64,000 nt of DNA from Apodemus sylvaticus (GCF_947179515.1 NC_067472.1:203525568-203589567); one strand, 5' to 3'. Positions 34,087 through 45,023 are shown, counted from the first letter of the stretch. A program made the numbers and translations. Notes: generated by a model from the letters alone, not told the origin.

Positions 34087-34087
<1 letters not shown>

Positions 34088-34132
<45 letters not shown>
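34088..34132. repeat. (TG)n microsatellite
   Basis: About 22 perfect TG units ending one base before the left target-site duplication of the following L1. Confidence 0.97.
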
Positions 34133-34135
<3 letters not shown>

Positions 34136-35039
34136 AATTTACAGCAGAGGTGGGGTTGCAAATTGGTACAACCACTCTGGAAATCAGTCTGGCGGTTCCT
34201 CAGAAAACTGGACACCTCACTTCTGAAAGATCCTGCTATACCACTCCTGGGCATATACCCAGAGGATACCCCAGCATGTAATAAGGATACATCCTCCACT
34301 ATGTTCATAGCAGCCCTATTTATAATAGCCAGAAGCTGGAAAGAACCCAGGTATCCCTCAACAGAAGAATGGATGCAAAAAATGTGGTATATATAGACAA
34401 TGGAGTACTATTCAGCCATTAGAAACAATGAATTCATGAAATTCCTAGGCAAATGGATGGAGCTGGAGAACATCATACTAAGTGAGGTAACCCAGTCTCA
34501 AAAGGTGAATCATGGTATGCACTCACTAATAAGTGGATATTAGCCTGGAAAACTGGAATACCCAAAACATAATCCACACATCAAATGATGTCCAAGAATA
34601 ACGGAGGAGTGGCCCCTGGTTCTGGAAAGACTCAGTGTACCAGTATAAGGCAAAACCAGAACAAGGAAGTGGGAAGGGGGTGAGTGGGAGAACAGGGGGA
34701 GGGAAGGGGGCTTATGTGACTTTCGGTGAGTGGGGGGCCAGAAAAGGGGAAATCATTTAAAATGTAAATAAAAAATATATCAAATTAAAAAAAACAATAA
34801 AAATGTTCATATTTTTCTTTGTTATTATTTATACATGGTGGTATATATGTTAAAACTCATCAAATTCTACATGAAATGCAGTTTAGACTTTCTGAATATT
34901 GTCACTCAATAAGCATGTTTAAAAATAAAGATTATGAAAGTTTAGAATATCTCTTTGTGTAGGGTTGAGGCATGATCAGCTTTCCCTTGTCCACATTAGT
35001 GAGCCTATTAATGAAAAAAAAAAAGAAATTTACAGCAGA
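34133..35039 (+). mobile_element. 5'-truncated LINE-1 with apparent 3' transduction
   Basis: The L1 body runs from ggtggggttgcaaattggta at 34149 to its A-rich terminus at about 34803. It is followed by about 210 bp of non-young-L1 sequence and then a second A-run at 35014-35024. The 16-bp direct repeat agaaatttacagcaga lies at 34133-34148 before the L1 and at 35024-35039 after the second A-run, not after the first. That arrangement means the extra 210 bp entered with the L1. This is the known product of read-through past the weak L1 polyadenylation site to a downstream one. Confidence 0.85.
34804..35012 (+). other. segment carried by L1 3' transduction
   Basis: AT-rich sequence between the two A-runs. 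It includes taaaactcatcaaattctac and tgtcactcaataagcatg, which resemble the 3' terminus of an ancient L1, and an AATAAA at about 34924. The AATAAA is some 85 bp upstream of the second A-run, farther than usual, so the polyadenylation signal actually used is not clear. The parent locus should hold this segment next to a related L1. Confidence 0.7.
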
Positions 35040-36200
35040 AGTCCAGATCATCTTAGAAGCATCCAGGGAAACAACAGCCTTGTGTGCTTCTTTATTTTCA
35101 GCACTGCAATTGAAGTTTGGAAAGAAGTCATGTTTTAGGGAGAAGTTTTTCAGACATTGGTCATTTCTGATGATTTCGGAAGTGAGGCTGGAACAGTTCT
35201 TGTCCATGTTCTACATGTTCTACTCTGGGAGGCAAAGCAACATAGTGCAGATTCGGGTTTCCAGGAAGGCAGGTAATGGCATCCTCTCCCCTTGCCTTAA
35301 CTCCAAGCAGAATTGCCCATGGTACATCTTTTAAAGACTCTGAATGTACAGCTCCTCAAGACTCCTCGGTTGTAGACCTGGGTGACTACCACTCATCTCA
35401 TGGGTATTTGTGATGATGAAAGATAACAAATGTAGAAAGTTTAACCAATTGCCAGGCATCCAGTCAGGTGCAGGTGTAGCTCTTACTATTACCCCTCAGT
35501 CTTCTTCAGCTGGGAGTCATATATAGAAAAATCCAGAATTTCTGGGAGAGTCGGGATAAAAAGTTTAACATAATGATGCATGAGAAAAGATCCTTATTCT
35601 GGCAGAGCACGGAGGTACTCCGTAAACTCCAAATAAATTATGTTCCAAGGTTAAAGATGTGGAAGAGGTGTGTTCTACACAAGGAAATGCACACTTAACT
35701 CCAGTGAAATAGCCCTTTTCTCTTACTTTTGTGTGAATTGCATTTGAAATTCAAAAACAATATTTCCCTGCCCATGAATGAAAACTAGCAACTTGCTCTC
35801 CATAGGATTTTCAGTTCACAAGCACATTCATGTTTTACAAGGTAAATGAGATCCTACAGCTGGTGAATGACAGAATATAGAATCTGTATTTCAACCTTTG
35901 TGCCATTTCTTCTTCCTTGCCTATGTATTCAGTCAAGTTTTTGAAGACACATTATAATGCTGTGTTTGGAAAAAATAGCTTGCACAAGATAGCTTATGAC
36001 AGATGGGGGAATGTACCCTATAACCCGGCATTGTTTGTGCTTAGATACTAATTTTCCCCTCCCCAAACTGGGCTCCATGAATTATACAGTTGTCAAATTC
36101 ATGAGAACAGGATCCTAATTGCAGAGACAGAGGGCTTCTACACAATGTGAATATGAACTCACTTGCAACCCTGTTACATCTAAAATCCACCCTGAGTTTA
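35040..36200. other. unique DNA with a MIR remnant
   Basis: No gene supported. The open frame across 34972-35334 straddles the retrotransposon boundary and is therefore a chance frame. A MIR-like stretch lies at 35395-35495; another MIR-like text around 35825-35900 is too weak to call. Confidence 0.4.
35395..35495 (+). mobile_element. MIR SINE fragment (sense, ancient)
   Basis: tgatgatgaaagataacaaa, ccaattgccaggcatccagt and gtagctcttactatta follow the order of the MIR 3' region (weak, ancient similarity). Confidence 0.45.
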
Positions 36201-36210
36201 TGCAAAAGTA

Positions 36211-37086
36211 TTAAGTTCCAAAGTTCAAGAAATCCTTATTATATACTTTTTCATCTACATCAAAACAACTTTGCCTATAGTAGTAGCTCTTAGCTACTGA
36301 TAACTGATAACTGGCCCTCCCTGGAGGACTGTTCTTCAGATGTTCTCTCTTGCAGTTCAGCCACACAGAATTTAGCTTTTCCTTGGTATAGAATACTCTG
36401 CTACAGTCTAAACTCAATCAGGCTCAATGACTTTGAGGCCAGTCAGACAGGACCTAGAGCCTGTCAGAGCCACCAGCCTTTAGATGTTTATTCTCTAATG
36501 GCCCACCCACCTCACACCTTTCTTGTCTCCGACAGGCTTCAGCTGCAATGAATCGTAATCCAAGACAAGATTCTGCATTATGTTCTTGGTCAATGACTTG
36601 CAGAAGAAAATTAATTCTTTCTTAGTGGCCACTAAGTGAAGAGAAGCAGCATAGCACTTCTTGTCACAGATTAAGTCGCAGCTGGTCTCTCTTGTGTGTT
36701 GAGCTTTGGCACAGTTTTTATAACAGATATGTCAGCCTTGGAAAAGCATGGGTATACGTGGAACAAGTCTTTGCTAGTTGGTCCTATGGTTCTTTGAGTG
36801 GCCCCCTCTAGAAGGTTCCACAGGGGCAAATCCACTTGGGATTCAAGAACAGAATTTTGACTTTCTCTAGTGGAAATAGGACAAGAAGGACATTGGTTTC
36901 CTTCTTTTCCTGGTAACCAGGAGAGCTCTGAGATGCTCTGGGGACCATGGTGATGGTGATGTTCGTGGTTAGCATGTTTGCCTCCTTCTTTTCTTCATTC
37001 TCATCTTCTGTTCTACCATTTTTTTGAAGTTGATTGCAATAATTTGTTAAGAGAGGTTGGGCAAAATAAAGTACCTGTGTATACAA
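36211..37086 (-). pseudogene. possible decayed coding segment (retrocopy?), unrecognised
   Basis: On the minus strand three overlapping stretches are open with protein-like composition: 37086-36808 (with NYCNQLQKNGRTEDENEEKK), an unstarted frame of about 100 codons ending near 36685 (with TSKDLFHVYPCFSKADI) and another of about 77 codons at about 36708-36478 (with CDLICDKKC and KKELIFFCKSLTKN). They could be one reading frame broken by indels, as in an old retrocopy, but no family is recognised, no poly(A) or target duplication is seen, and three open frames in one place can arise by base composition. Treat as a weak hypothesis. Confidence 0.2.
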
Positions 37087-37258
37087 ACAAGTAATTTTCC
37101 ACTGCTCTCAGAAATATCAGAAAGAGCAAAGTCCCAAATATCTTATAGTGTCCTTGGAGAAGCAACAGACAGAGGCAGCTTGCCTAGTCCCAAATCCATA
37201 GCCAGAAGTTACAGCTCTCAAACTTCAAGGAGCATCAGAATCACTCCTCCCTACCAGC

Positions 37259-37301
<43 letters not shown>

Positions 37302-37311
37302 ATACACACAC
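37259..37311. repeat. (CA)n microsatellite
   Basis: About 20 CA units with two T interruptions near the right end. Confidence 0.97.
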
Positions 37312-37394
37312 CCCTGGGGGTGTTGAGAGAGAATTCGTGGGCCCACTCCTGGAATTTTGACCTAAAAGATATGGGAGGAGGTTGAATGTTTATG

Positions 37395-37500
37395 TTTTTT
37401 TTTTTTATTTCTTTTTCTTCTGTTATTCAGTTCTAGAGATAGATCAAAGTGCCCTGTGAATGTTAGGCAAAGAGCTCTACCACTGAGCTTCTCACAGCTG
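37395..37500 (-). mobile_element. tRNA-derived SINE fragment (ID/B4-like, antisense)
   Basis: A T-rich tail at 37398-37430 is followed by a reversed tRNA-like head: ggcaaagagctctaccactg and agcttc, the complement of the usual gctcagtggtagagc box. Diverged. Confidence 0.55.
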
Positions 37501-37504
37501 GTCC

Positions 37505-38230
37505 TAAACATTGTTAAATATTTTTAACAACCCCCAGGTGATGATGCTGCTGCTTATGGGGGACCCAGTTAGAACTACTGGCCTGGAAGAGATTAAATTT
37601 ATAATTTCTGTCTCCTTTGTGTTGCACAGAGAGGGATACTTGATCCCATTAAGCTGAGTTCATTATGCTCCTGTCTCAGACTCTTGAGTGTTGAGAAAAT
37701 GAGTATACATCCATTTTCCAGGAAGACACATCAATAAAGAAGTTATCAATAAGAACTGTGCCTAAACAGAAGGACACAATAAAAGGAGCAGGCAGTGTAG
37801 TGCCAAGAAGTAATCTAGACATCAGAAGATAGGGTGAAAGCAAATAGCTGAGTAGGAAGTCGAGTAGCATTAACCTGGGGGTGAGGATGAACTTTGACCT
37901 AAGCCCAAGATATCCATTAGACAGGGACAGACAGTAGCTGAAGTAGGCAACTTGAACAGTTAGAAAGCAATGGTGGACATTGCTCTCACAACTCAATGCT
38001 GAAAACACTTATGTACATATAAGATATAAAGAAACCTGATGGGAGGAGACAGTGGCTGAATGCCACAGGAACAGAGAGGGGATAGCAGAAATGTGACCAA
38101 GTCATGGATTGCAATGGGTTTTTTACATAGGCTTGAATGCTCTGGTTTTTCTATATATAGGGAATTGATTATAAGAACACATCTGGGCCAGACAAGTGCT
38201 CTACTTGGCTACAGTGCCAGCCCTGATTCA
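37505..38230. other. unique DNA, no gene supported
   Basis: No repeats or exons recognised; short open frames on the minus strand have no splice context. Confidence 0.4.
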
Positions 38231-38237
38231 GCTTTGT

Positions 38238-38294
38238 CTGTTTGTTTGTTTGTTTGTTTGTTTCTTTCTTTCTTTCTTTCTTTCTTTTTTCTTC

Positions 38295-38358
<64 letters not shown>

Positions 38359-38397
38359 TTTCTTTCTTTCTTTCTTTCTTCCATTCTTCCTTCCTTC
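38238..38397. repeat. (TTTG)n-(TTTC)n microsatellite
   Basis: Six TTTG units then about 30 TTTC units with a few TTTTC/TTC interruptions, 160 bp of pure pyrimidine apart from the left end. Frames through it are phenylalanine/leucine/serine artefacts. It lies at the 3' (tail) end of an antisense L1 fragment and may have grown from the tail. Confidence 0.97.
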
Positions 38398-39200
38398 ACT
38401 TTACATCCAATTGCACCCCACTCTCCTCCCAGTCCCACCTCTACAAATCTCTCTCTCATTTATCTCCTTCCCTTCCCCTCAGAGAAGGGGAAGCCCATTT
38501 TTGGTGACACCACACCCTGGGACATCCAGTCACAGTAGGATTAAATGCATCCTCACCCACTAAGGCCCAACTTTGTAGTCCAGTTAGGGGAAGGGAATCC
38601 AATGGCAGGCAACTGAGTCAGAGACAGCTGCCACTCCAGTCCTTAGGGGACATACATGAAGACCAAGCTGCACATCTGTTACAAGTATGTTGGGGGTCCT
38701 AGATTCAGCCCTGCATGCTCTTTGGTTGGTAGTTCACTCTCTGTGAGCTCCTCTGGGTCCAGGTTAGTTGACTCTGTAGGTCTTCTTGTGATGTCCTTCA
38801 CCCCTCTGGCTTGCTCAGTTTTATCTCTAACTCTTTCACAAGACTCCCCAAGCTCCTCCTGATGTTTGGCTGTGGGTCTCTACATCTGTTTCTATGCATT
38901 GCTGGATGAAGCCTCTCAGGAGGCAATAATGCTAGGCTCCTGTTATACATGTTTTTGGGGGTTCTAGGTTACCTCACTCAGGATGGCATTCTCAAGTTCC
39001 ATTTATTTGCCTTCAAATTTCATGATGTCTTTGTTTTAATAGCTGATTAGTATTCCATTGTGTAGACCACATTTTCTTTAATCATTCTTCAGTTGAGTGA
39101 TATCTTGGTTGTTTCCAGTTCCTGGCCTCTACAAATAAAGCTACAATGAACAGAGCTGAGAAAGTATCCTTATGGTATGGTGGCTAATGCAAATTTCTTT
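38398..39200 (-). mobile_element. LINE-1 3' end (antisense, older)
   Basis: Reversed L1 3' UTR (actttacatccaattgcacc, ctcagagaaggggaagccca, gtgaggccca-like cactaaggcccaactttgta, attgctggatgaagcctctc) leading into the ORF2 C-terminus (cctcactcaggatggcattc, ttttaatagctgattagtat). It ends at about 39200 where a B2 is inserted. Confidence 0.85.
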
Positions 39201-39201
39201 C

Positions 39202-39394
39202 TTTTTTTTTTTTAAGACTTGTTTTATTTATTTGAGGTATGTGAGTACACTGTAGCTGTCTTGAGACACACCATAGGAGGGAATCAGATCACATTACAGA
39301 TGGTTGTGAGCCACCATGTGGTTGCTGGGAATTGAACTCAGGACCTCTGGAAGAGCAGTCGGTGCTTTTAACTGCTGAGCCACATCTTCAGCCA
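39202..39394 (-). mobile_element. B2 SINE (antisense)
   Basis: T-run at 39206-39217, then the reversed B2: acactgtagctgtcttgaga, gttgtgagccaccatgtggt, tgctgggaattgaactcagg, acctctggaagagcagtcgg and ttttaactgctgagccacat. Flanks gcaaatttctt (left) and acaagtttctt (right) look like an imperfect target-site duplication. Confidence 0.93.
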
Positions 39395-39399
39395 GACAC

Positions 39400-40430
39400 A
39401 AGTTTCTTAAGTATTGGAAATCCATTGAAGATTTTTAGTAGAGTATTACCTTGAACAAGTTTCATTTTCATGTGTCTTTGTACACAGTACTTTATATGTG
39501 TTTAGCATTATTGATTTCTTGTGTCGTAGTAGTCCATATAATCAATGCAAAAGAAGGAAGAAGGCAATAAAAGGCATTAGTCAAATAAGTGTGGAGCAGA
39601 AACCCAACCTAAGACCATATTTTCAAACCTAGGCAACAAGGAAAATTACAAACAAGCATAATAAAGTATGGAGCAGGAGACAGGCTTTAAGGAAATGTAG
39701 TAGTAAGGAAGACAGGGAAGATTTTTTTTTTAAACAAGCCATGTGGAAGAAGAGAGGAGAGGTATCCAGAAGGAAACTCACTCCAGTTTTAATCAACTGA
39801 GAACAGAGCTGGACATGTGGAGTAGGACTCACGGAGATGGTACTCCATCAAACATAAAAACATTTCCCCCTATTGCCAGCTTGTCTCATCCCCTCCCTCT
39901 TCCTAGGCCCCTCACACTGGCCCTTCTACCAGGTTGCATCTGAACACCATTATCCAAGCTAAGGAGAGCTATATCTCAGTCCCACTGAGCCAACCTTGAT
40001 GTCTGTCTGAGTCCAGCCTATATCTAGAGGCCAGAGCAATTTCCACAGACTACTGCAGACCGGGTACTTAAATGTGCAATTCTATGGCAACCCTGGCAAG
40101 CCCTACTGGCAGCACTCTGTCACCACACCCTGGGGGCTGGTCCTGCCAAGAGGGGGAAAGGTCAGGCAGGGCTTGAGCGCAGCCAGACAACCATCTAGAG
40201 TTTGAAAGCATCTGGAAGTGAACCAGGAGAAGACATTGCCATGACAGCCAAGACCAACTAGAATGTCAAGGCAGAAGAAAATGGGGCCATACAGAGTAGA
40301 GTTCACGAAGGAAAGGTCTTCCAAAGGTTAGGAGGGAGGATGGGGGCTTCTCAGGGTGATTGAAAATGGTAGTTCCTTCTGAATTAGGAGATGGAAGAGG
40401 GTGAAGCACATAAGCTACAATTAGAAACTA
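39400..40430. other. unique DNA, no gene supported
   Basis: No recognised repeat or exon. GC content rises from about 39850 onward. Confidence 0.4.
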
Positions 40431-40433
40431 ATT

Positions 40434-40528
40434 GTGTGTGTGTGTGTGTGTGTGTGTGCATGTTTGTGTATGGGGGTGTATGTGTATATGTGTGTGCATA
40501 TGAGAGTATCTGTGTGTGTCTAGCCGAT
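40434..40528. repeat. imperfect (TG)n tract
   Basis: TG units interrupted by CATG, TATG and GGGG groups, about 95 bp. Confidence 0.9.
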
Positions 40529-40835
40529 AGAGACTGACTTTACAATTATTTAGTCAATATATATAGTCTTTAGAAAACCACTCTGACCCCCAAAAGGCTG
40601 CGAATTCCTTGGATCTTCTTCTCAGCGGGTTGCCTGTTTCCAGTCAGGCAGGTTTTCTGCTGGTCTGGGCGGGGGGATGGGTGGAGGCTGCAGGCCTGAA
40701 AGTCGCAGCTTGAATAGGCTGGGTAACACCAGCTGAAGGGTGGGGGCTGCCAGGAATGTCAAGGCTTGAATTGGATGGGCTAAGAAGTCCAGCCAAATGC
40801 TGTGGGGGAAGGGACATGTGCGAGTGTGGTATATT

Positions 40836-40952
40836 GGCATGTTTGTGTGTGTGTTTTCATGTATGTGTGTGTGCCTGTATGTGTGTGTGGTTTATGCACA
40901 TGTTTGTGTGTGTGTGTGCCTATGAGGATGTATGTGTGTGTGTGTTTATTTG
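40836..40952. repeat. imperfect (TG)n tract
   Basis: TG-rich stretch with CATG, TATG and CTGT interruptions. Frames read as cysteine/valine artefacts. Confidence 0.9.
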
Positions 40953-40984
40953 TTTTTTTCCTTGATTATTTTTTACCTTATTTT

Positions 40985-41197
40985 GTAAGTCAAGATTACA
41001 TTGAGCCCAGAGTTCACAGATTGACTAGGCTTGCTGGCCAAAAATCTGTCTCCCTGCAATCACCTAGCATCCACACACTGCTGGGGTGACAGGCATGGAC
41101 CACTGCCTGGTTTTCCATTGATGTTAATGATACAAACTCAGGTCCTTGTGCTTTGAAAGCAGGCCCTTCATCAGCTGAGCTATATCTCTGGCCCAAG
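40985..41197 (-). mobile_element. B4 SINE (antisense)
   Basis: A reversed composite SINE: B1-like text first (ttgctggccaaaaatctgtc, ctgctggggtgacaggcatg) and the reversed tRNA-like head last (acaaactcaggtccttgtgc, atcagctgagctatatctct). This order is the B4 structure. Confidence 0.75.
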
Positions 41198-41329
41198 AGC
41201 TCAGATACAAGATTCTGAAAATTCCAGAGAAAAGTTGAGAGTTAGAAGAATGAAATTACTATGAAGACTTAGAAGAAAATGAGATCCACCTGAGACATAC
41301 AAGGTGAAATGAAGGAGAATTATTTTTAA

Positions 41330-41665
41330 TTTATTTTTTTCATTGAATATCGTCATTTACATTGCCAATGGTAAAACCTTTCCCAATATCCCCCCTCCCC
41401 TAAGACCTCAAACCCCTCCCCTTCCTCCTTCCCCCTGCCTCCAAGTATATGTCTCTCCACCCAGCACACTCCTTCCTCCCCCCCCTCAGTTTCCCTTTGT
41501 TTGGGCCTCTGTTGAGCCTTTACCTGACCAAGGACCATTCCTCCGACTGATACCCAATAAGGCCTTCCTCTGCCACATTTTTGGCTGGAACCATGTGTGT
41601 CCCTTGGTTGATGGTTGGAGAGGATTTAGATGAACTAAATGTAGATCCATCCCCCTGCATCCTTG
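41330..41665 (-). mobile_element. LINE-1 3' UTR fragment (antisense)
   Basis: T-rich start (atttatttttttcattgaat, cgtcatttacattgccaatg), C-rich UTR tract, then aataaggccttcctctgcca and tggctggaaccatgtgtgtc followed by ccttggttgatggttgg, a reversed rodent L1 3' UTR. Confidence 0.75.
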
Positions 41666-42011
41666 ATTTGCTTCAGAATTCAAGTCAGCATGAGTCTAAT
41701 AGCTTTAGGGTTTTTCCAATATTCCTGCTGTTCAGCTAATGTGGAGAATGATCAAGTGTTCTGATTCAAGAGCTATCTAGTTGTCTTGAAGAGACACCTG
41801 GATAACAGAGAAACAGAAGCATGGGATGAGGAGCCCAAGGTCACAAGTGGGTGGTAAATGCAAATGGAATCTTCCTAGGATCAAACCTGAGCAACCCGGA
41901 AAGTAGGAGGGTAGCCCTATCAGTCAGCTCAGAGGTCATCCAGCAGTGAAATCGACAGCAGGAGCTGAGAAAATATAACTTGTAGAAAATTGCACTGGGA
42001 AAGTGACTTGA

Positions 42012-42165
42012 AGTGGGGTATGGTAACACACAGTTGTTATCCTAGCACAGGGAAGACAGAGCAGAAGAATCTCAAGTTCAAGTCCAGCTTACACGGCAAG
42101 GCTATCTCAAGATCAAAACAACATTAACAACCAACCAAACAAACACTCAAAAAAGAGTGGTCAGA
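42012..42165 (+). mobile_element. B1 SINE (sense, old)
   Basis: ggggtatggtaacacacagt, tatcctagcacagggaagac and aagtccagcttacacggcaa followed by an A-rich tail (aaccaaccaaacaaacactc). Diverged B1 order. Confidence 0.65.
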
Positions 42166-42209
42166 GAATAGAGAGCATCAACCTGCTAATTATAACAGGG
42201 TATCTGTGG

Positions 42210-42345
42210 AAAGTGCTGGAGTCCTTACTATGTGCAAAGAACAATGGGAGTTGTTATAGGCGTAGCTCCTTGAGTAATAAAGAAGTCTGTAAGGCAGGCA
42301 CAGTTGCTACCTTACAGGGGAAGGACTTGAGATATTAAACATCTT
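42210..42345 (-). mobile_element. MIR SINE (antisense, ancient)
   Basis: gtccttactatgtgcaaaga, ggcaggcacagttgctacct and tacaggggaaggacttgaga follow the reversed MIR order (tactatgtgc, then the gaggaaactgagg position). Confidence 0.55.
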
Positions 42346-42534
42346 GCATATGGTTCACTCCAAGCCTGTGTCCTTAGCAAGACCCACTTCTCTTTACCAC
42401 TACAGTCTGTATTGGCCTTGCTATCTAGGTGCTATAACACCAAACGAGTGCAGCCTCACAAAACCAAAACTCTACTGTGCAGCTTGGGCAGCTGCAGACA
42501 CTTCAAGCCCACCACAAGGGAAGAGCAGGGAGCC

Positions 42535-42610
42535 GCGGAAAGAGTTCAGCGGCTGCATTGCGATTGTGAGGCCCTGGGCTCAACGCTTCAGCTCCACAGA
42601 AAAAAGAAAA
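42535..42610 (+). mobile_element. ID-like SINE fragment (sense)
   Basis: aaagagttcagcggctgcat, tgtgaggccctgggctcaac and cagctccacagaaaaaagaa resemble a worn ID element (BC1/tRNA-Ala derived) with A-rich tail. It is old and does not suggest rat-type amplification. Confidence 0.5.
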
Positions 42611-43204
42611 GACTGATGTTATCTATTGTGTTTTTTATCATAACAAAGGATGCCATGCTTGTCTTGATGGAATAAAAGCAAGAATTAAAGAAATGTATGG
42701 CTTACAGCATTAATTTTTTTCTGTCTAAGAAACAGGGGGAAAAAATAAAAGCAGACTTTGAACTTTTTCCATGTTCTGTAAAGATGTATTACTTTAAAGT
42801 CAGAATGAGTCAGCCAAAAAGAGGTCATTCTTAGCTTTTCCTGAAGCGCTGTTTTCTCAAGCATACTCCCAAATATTAGATCCTGAAAAAAAAAAGAAGA
42901 AGAAAGAAAGGGTTTGTGATGTCCAAAGTAAACCAGCCGGAGGCAAGAGTAGCACTCGAATGTCTTTTTAATCGTTATTAATTTTACTTCTATTTCTCCA
43001 CATGGAAACCTAACTACCAACCCATAGGTGGTTGTGACCAAGCATTTGAATATCTTCAATATATGCAAGGACATCATTATCATCGGGATGTTAACATTTC
43101 TGACTTTTGCCCAAAGGAACACAGGATTACAATTATGAAAATCATGGTCTCTTAATTTCTTGAGAAGTTTAATCTTAGATTATGAGTATGTGTGTATTGG
43201 CATG

Positions 43205-43350
43205 GATGGAGAGAGAGCGAGAGACAGAGAGAGAGAGGGAGGGAGGGGGAGAGGGAGACAGAGAGAGACAGAGAGAGGGAGAGAAAGAGGGGGAGGGAAG
43301 GGGAGAGGGAGAGAGACAGAGAGACAGAGGGAGAGAGGGGGAGAGTGAGA

Positions 43351-43408
<58 letters not shown>
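43205..43408. repeat. (GA)n purine microsatellite
   Basis: About 200 bp of almost pure purine on the plus strand: GAGA interspersed with GGGA and CAGA groups in the left two thirds, then a near-perfect (GA)n from 43356 to 43406. Long GA/TC mirror-repeat tracts can form triplex (H-DNA). Arginine/glutamate frames across it are artefacts. Confidence 0.97.
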
Positions 43409-43409
<1 letters not shown>

Positions 43410-43412
<3 letters not shown>

Positions 43413-45020
43413 ACTCTTGTAGGGCTTTCTGTTTTCATTTGTGCAAGTTCTAATTTAGTTTTTGCAGTCTCATAGGCAATGGCAAGGGCCCCGAGGAGGA
43501 GAGGCTCTGCAGTAGATTAAGGTATATATAGCCCTGGGTCACTCTGATCTGTCAGGATCAGAACAAAGGTGTGTGGCACGCCAGGCCAGGCAGCTTTGGC
43601 TGTGCTAAGGAGCCAGAGTTCAGCATTCCCTACCTGCTTTTATATACTTTGGAAGGAACAGAGCGCCAGGTGTGATTCTCTGGTCCCCTGCCCAGGTTTG
43701 CAGGTAGAGAACCCTTCGCTCTCACCCACAGCCAGAATGATTCCCGGATTCAACTCAGGGAAAGCAGTAGCTGGCCACAGGGCAATGGAAGAGAAAGTGT
43801 TGAGAGTCTGTCTCGGGGATACAGTAGACTAGGATTATGTGCAAGGAGGAGCCTTTCTTATGATTAATTTACTGCAAGAAAAAAAAACAGAAGTTAATTT
43901 TTGTATTCAAAGTACATGTGTTTGTCAAAACTATTCTTTAAAGGCCTTTGCTCCCATAACCTCTAACTCTGGGAAGTCAGCTATGGGGTTGGTCTTATAA
44001 GTTCTTAAAGCACTACCATCTTAAGGATGGTTTTAAGGAAAACAAAGGAAGATGATCCTTTGCCTGTGGTGTTGACACTGAAGAGACTGAGTGGTCCTAC
44101 TATGCTGGGTATTCACTAGTTCAAACCCCTTTCCCCATCCATGTTCAAGTTTTCGTGGCAGTTAGGAAGACTAGAAGAACTCACCCATATAAAAACGATT
44201 AAGCACTTTGGATGGTAGCTATTAAAATATAATGTTTCAGCACCAGAAAAACGTCAAAGAGTGAGACTTTTACTGACTGTGAAAGAATATCTGATGTTTT
44301 CATTTCAAAAGCATATTCTACAAGTGAACTTCTCAAAATATATTTCTAAGTCCTGAAGAAAGTATGACTATGGAAAAAAAATAATTACCTTTTTCAACTT
44401 GAAAGGAGGAAAACTGTTGGAACTCTTTAGTCAATGCCTATCCAAAAAAAAAAAAAAGTTTCTTGGAACACACTTCATTCTCTAAACCTTCAAAAGCCTA
44501 TCATTTATCATTAATTTTGAAATAAAACAGGAAATACCTGTACTAAGAGACCCTTTGAAAACAAGCAGAATAATTGGCAAGGAATATTTTGGGAGGCACT
44601 GACAATAATGTAATGCCTGGATTAGTCTCTTAAAACTCATGAAACTGTAGCTGGGAGGCATATGGAGCTGAAGAGCCAGCACCCAGCACTCCGCATCGTA
44701 ACTCAGCTCTCTTGATATTCTGACGGATTACTTAACAAAAAGCACATGGAAGGTATTTCCAGGGCCCAGTGGCAGTGCTGTAACAGAGCTCATGTGCATA
44801 CCTGGACACAGTTTTGTGGAGGGCAGTTTCCACCCAAGAGGGAAAACAAATCTAAAAGATATCCTCTATATCTGTATGAATATCTTTATGTGTGTATGCA
44901 TTCACATATGTAATACTAGAATGTTCCATTTTAAAAAGGGTTCAGAGATGATGGTATTGTCTTGCCTCCCTTCCTTCTTGTTTTATTTGCAGTGGTACAG
45001 ATTAAACCCAGAGCGTGCAT
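43410..45020. other. unique DNA, one weak TATA-like site, no gene supported
   Basis: Mostly unique sequence. At 43521-43531 ggtatatatag forms a TATA-box-like word with moderately GC-rich sequence and a 60-codon open stretch after it, but there is no CpG enrichment or clear exon structure. Confidence 0.35.
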
Positions 45021-45023
45021 GGG

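Larger units (their letters stand above)
33650..34132 (+). mobile_element. older LINE-1 3' UTR fragment (sense) with two (TG)n arrays
   Basis: Landmarks acacagtgtttcccagatgc, catcatgagacccatccaag, gccagataaactaccagcat and ggatttgaatatgatcaaaa match a rodent L1 3' UTR type. (TG)n arrays lie at 33945-33987 and 34088-34132, the second at its tail. The next L1 inserted just to the right. Confidence 0.6.

Noticed and set aside
33773..34308. 163-codon minus-strand frame with Thr-His repeats
   Set aside because: (TG)n arrays plus antisense L1 sequence; crosses a retrotransposon boundary.
34972..35334. 120-codon plus-strand frame with protein-like composition
   Set aside because: It spans the end of the transduced segment, the A-run and the target duplication, so it did not exist before the insertion; no splice sites.
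38238..38397. Regularly spaced short repeats that could suggest a CRISPR-like array
   Set aside because: Pure tetranucleotide microsatellite without spacers, in mammalian DNA.
38060..38563. 167-codon plus-strand frame rich in Phe and Leu
   Set aside because: Made by the (TTTC)n array and antisense L1 3' UTR.
43160..43475. Arg/Glu-rich and Leu/Ser-rich open frames
   Set aside because: Direct translation of the (GA)n/(TC)n microsatellite in several frames.
43521..43832. TATA-like word followed by an open frame
   Set aside because: TATA words are frequent in AT-rich DNA; there is no CpG enrichment, initiator or exon structure to support a promoter.
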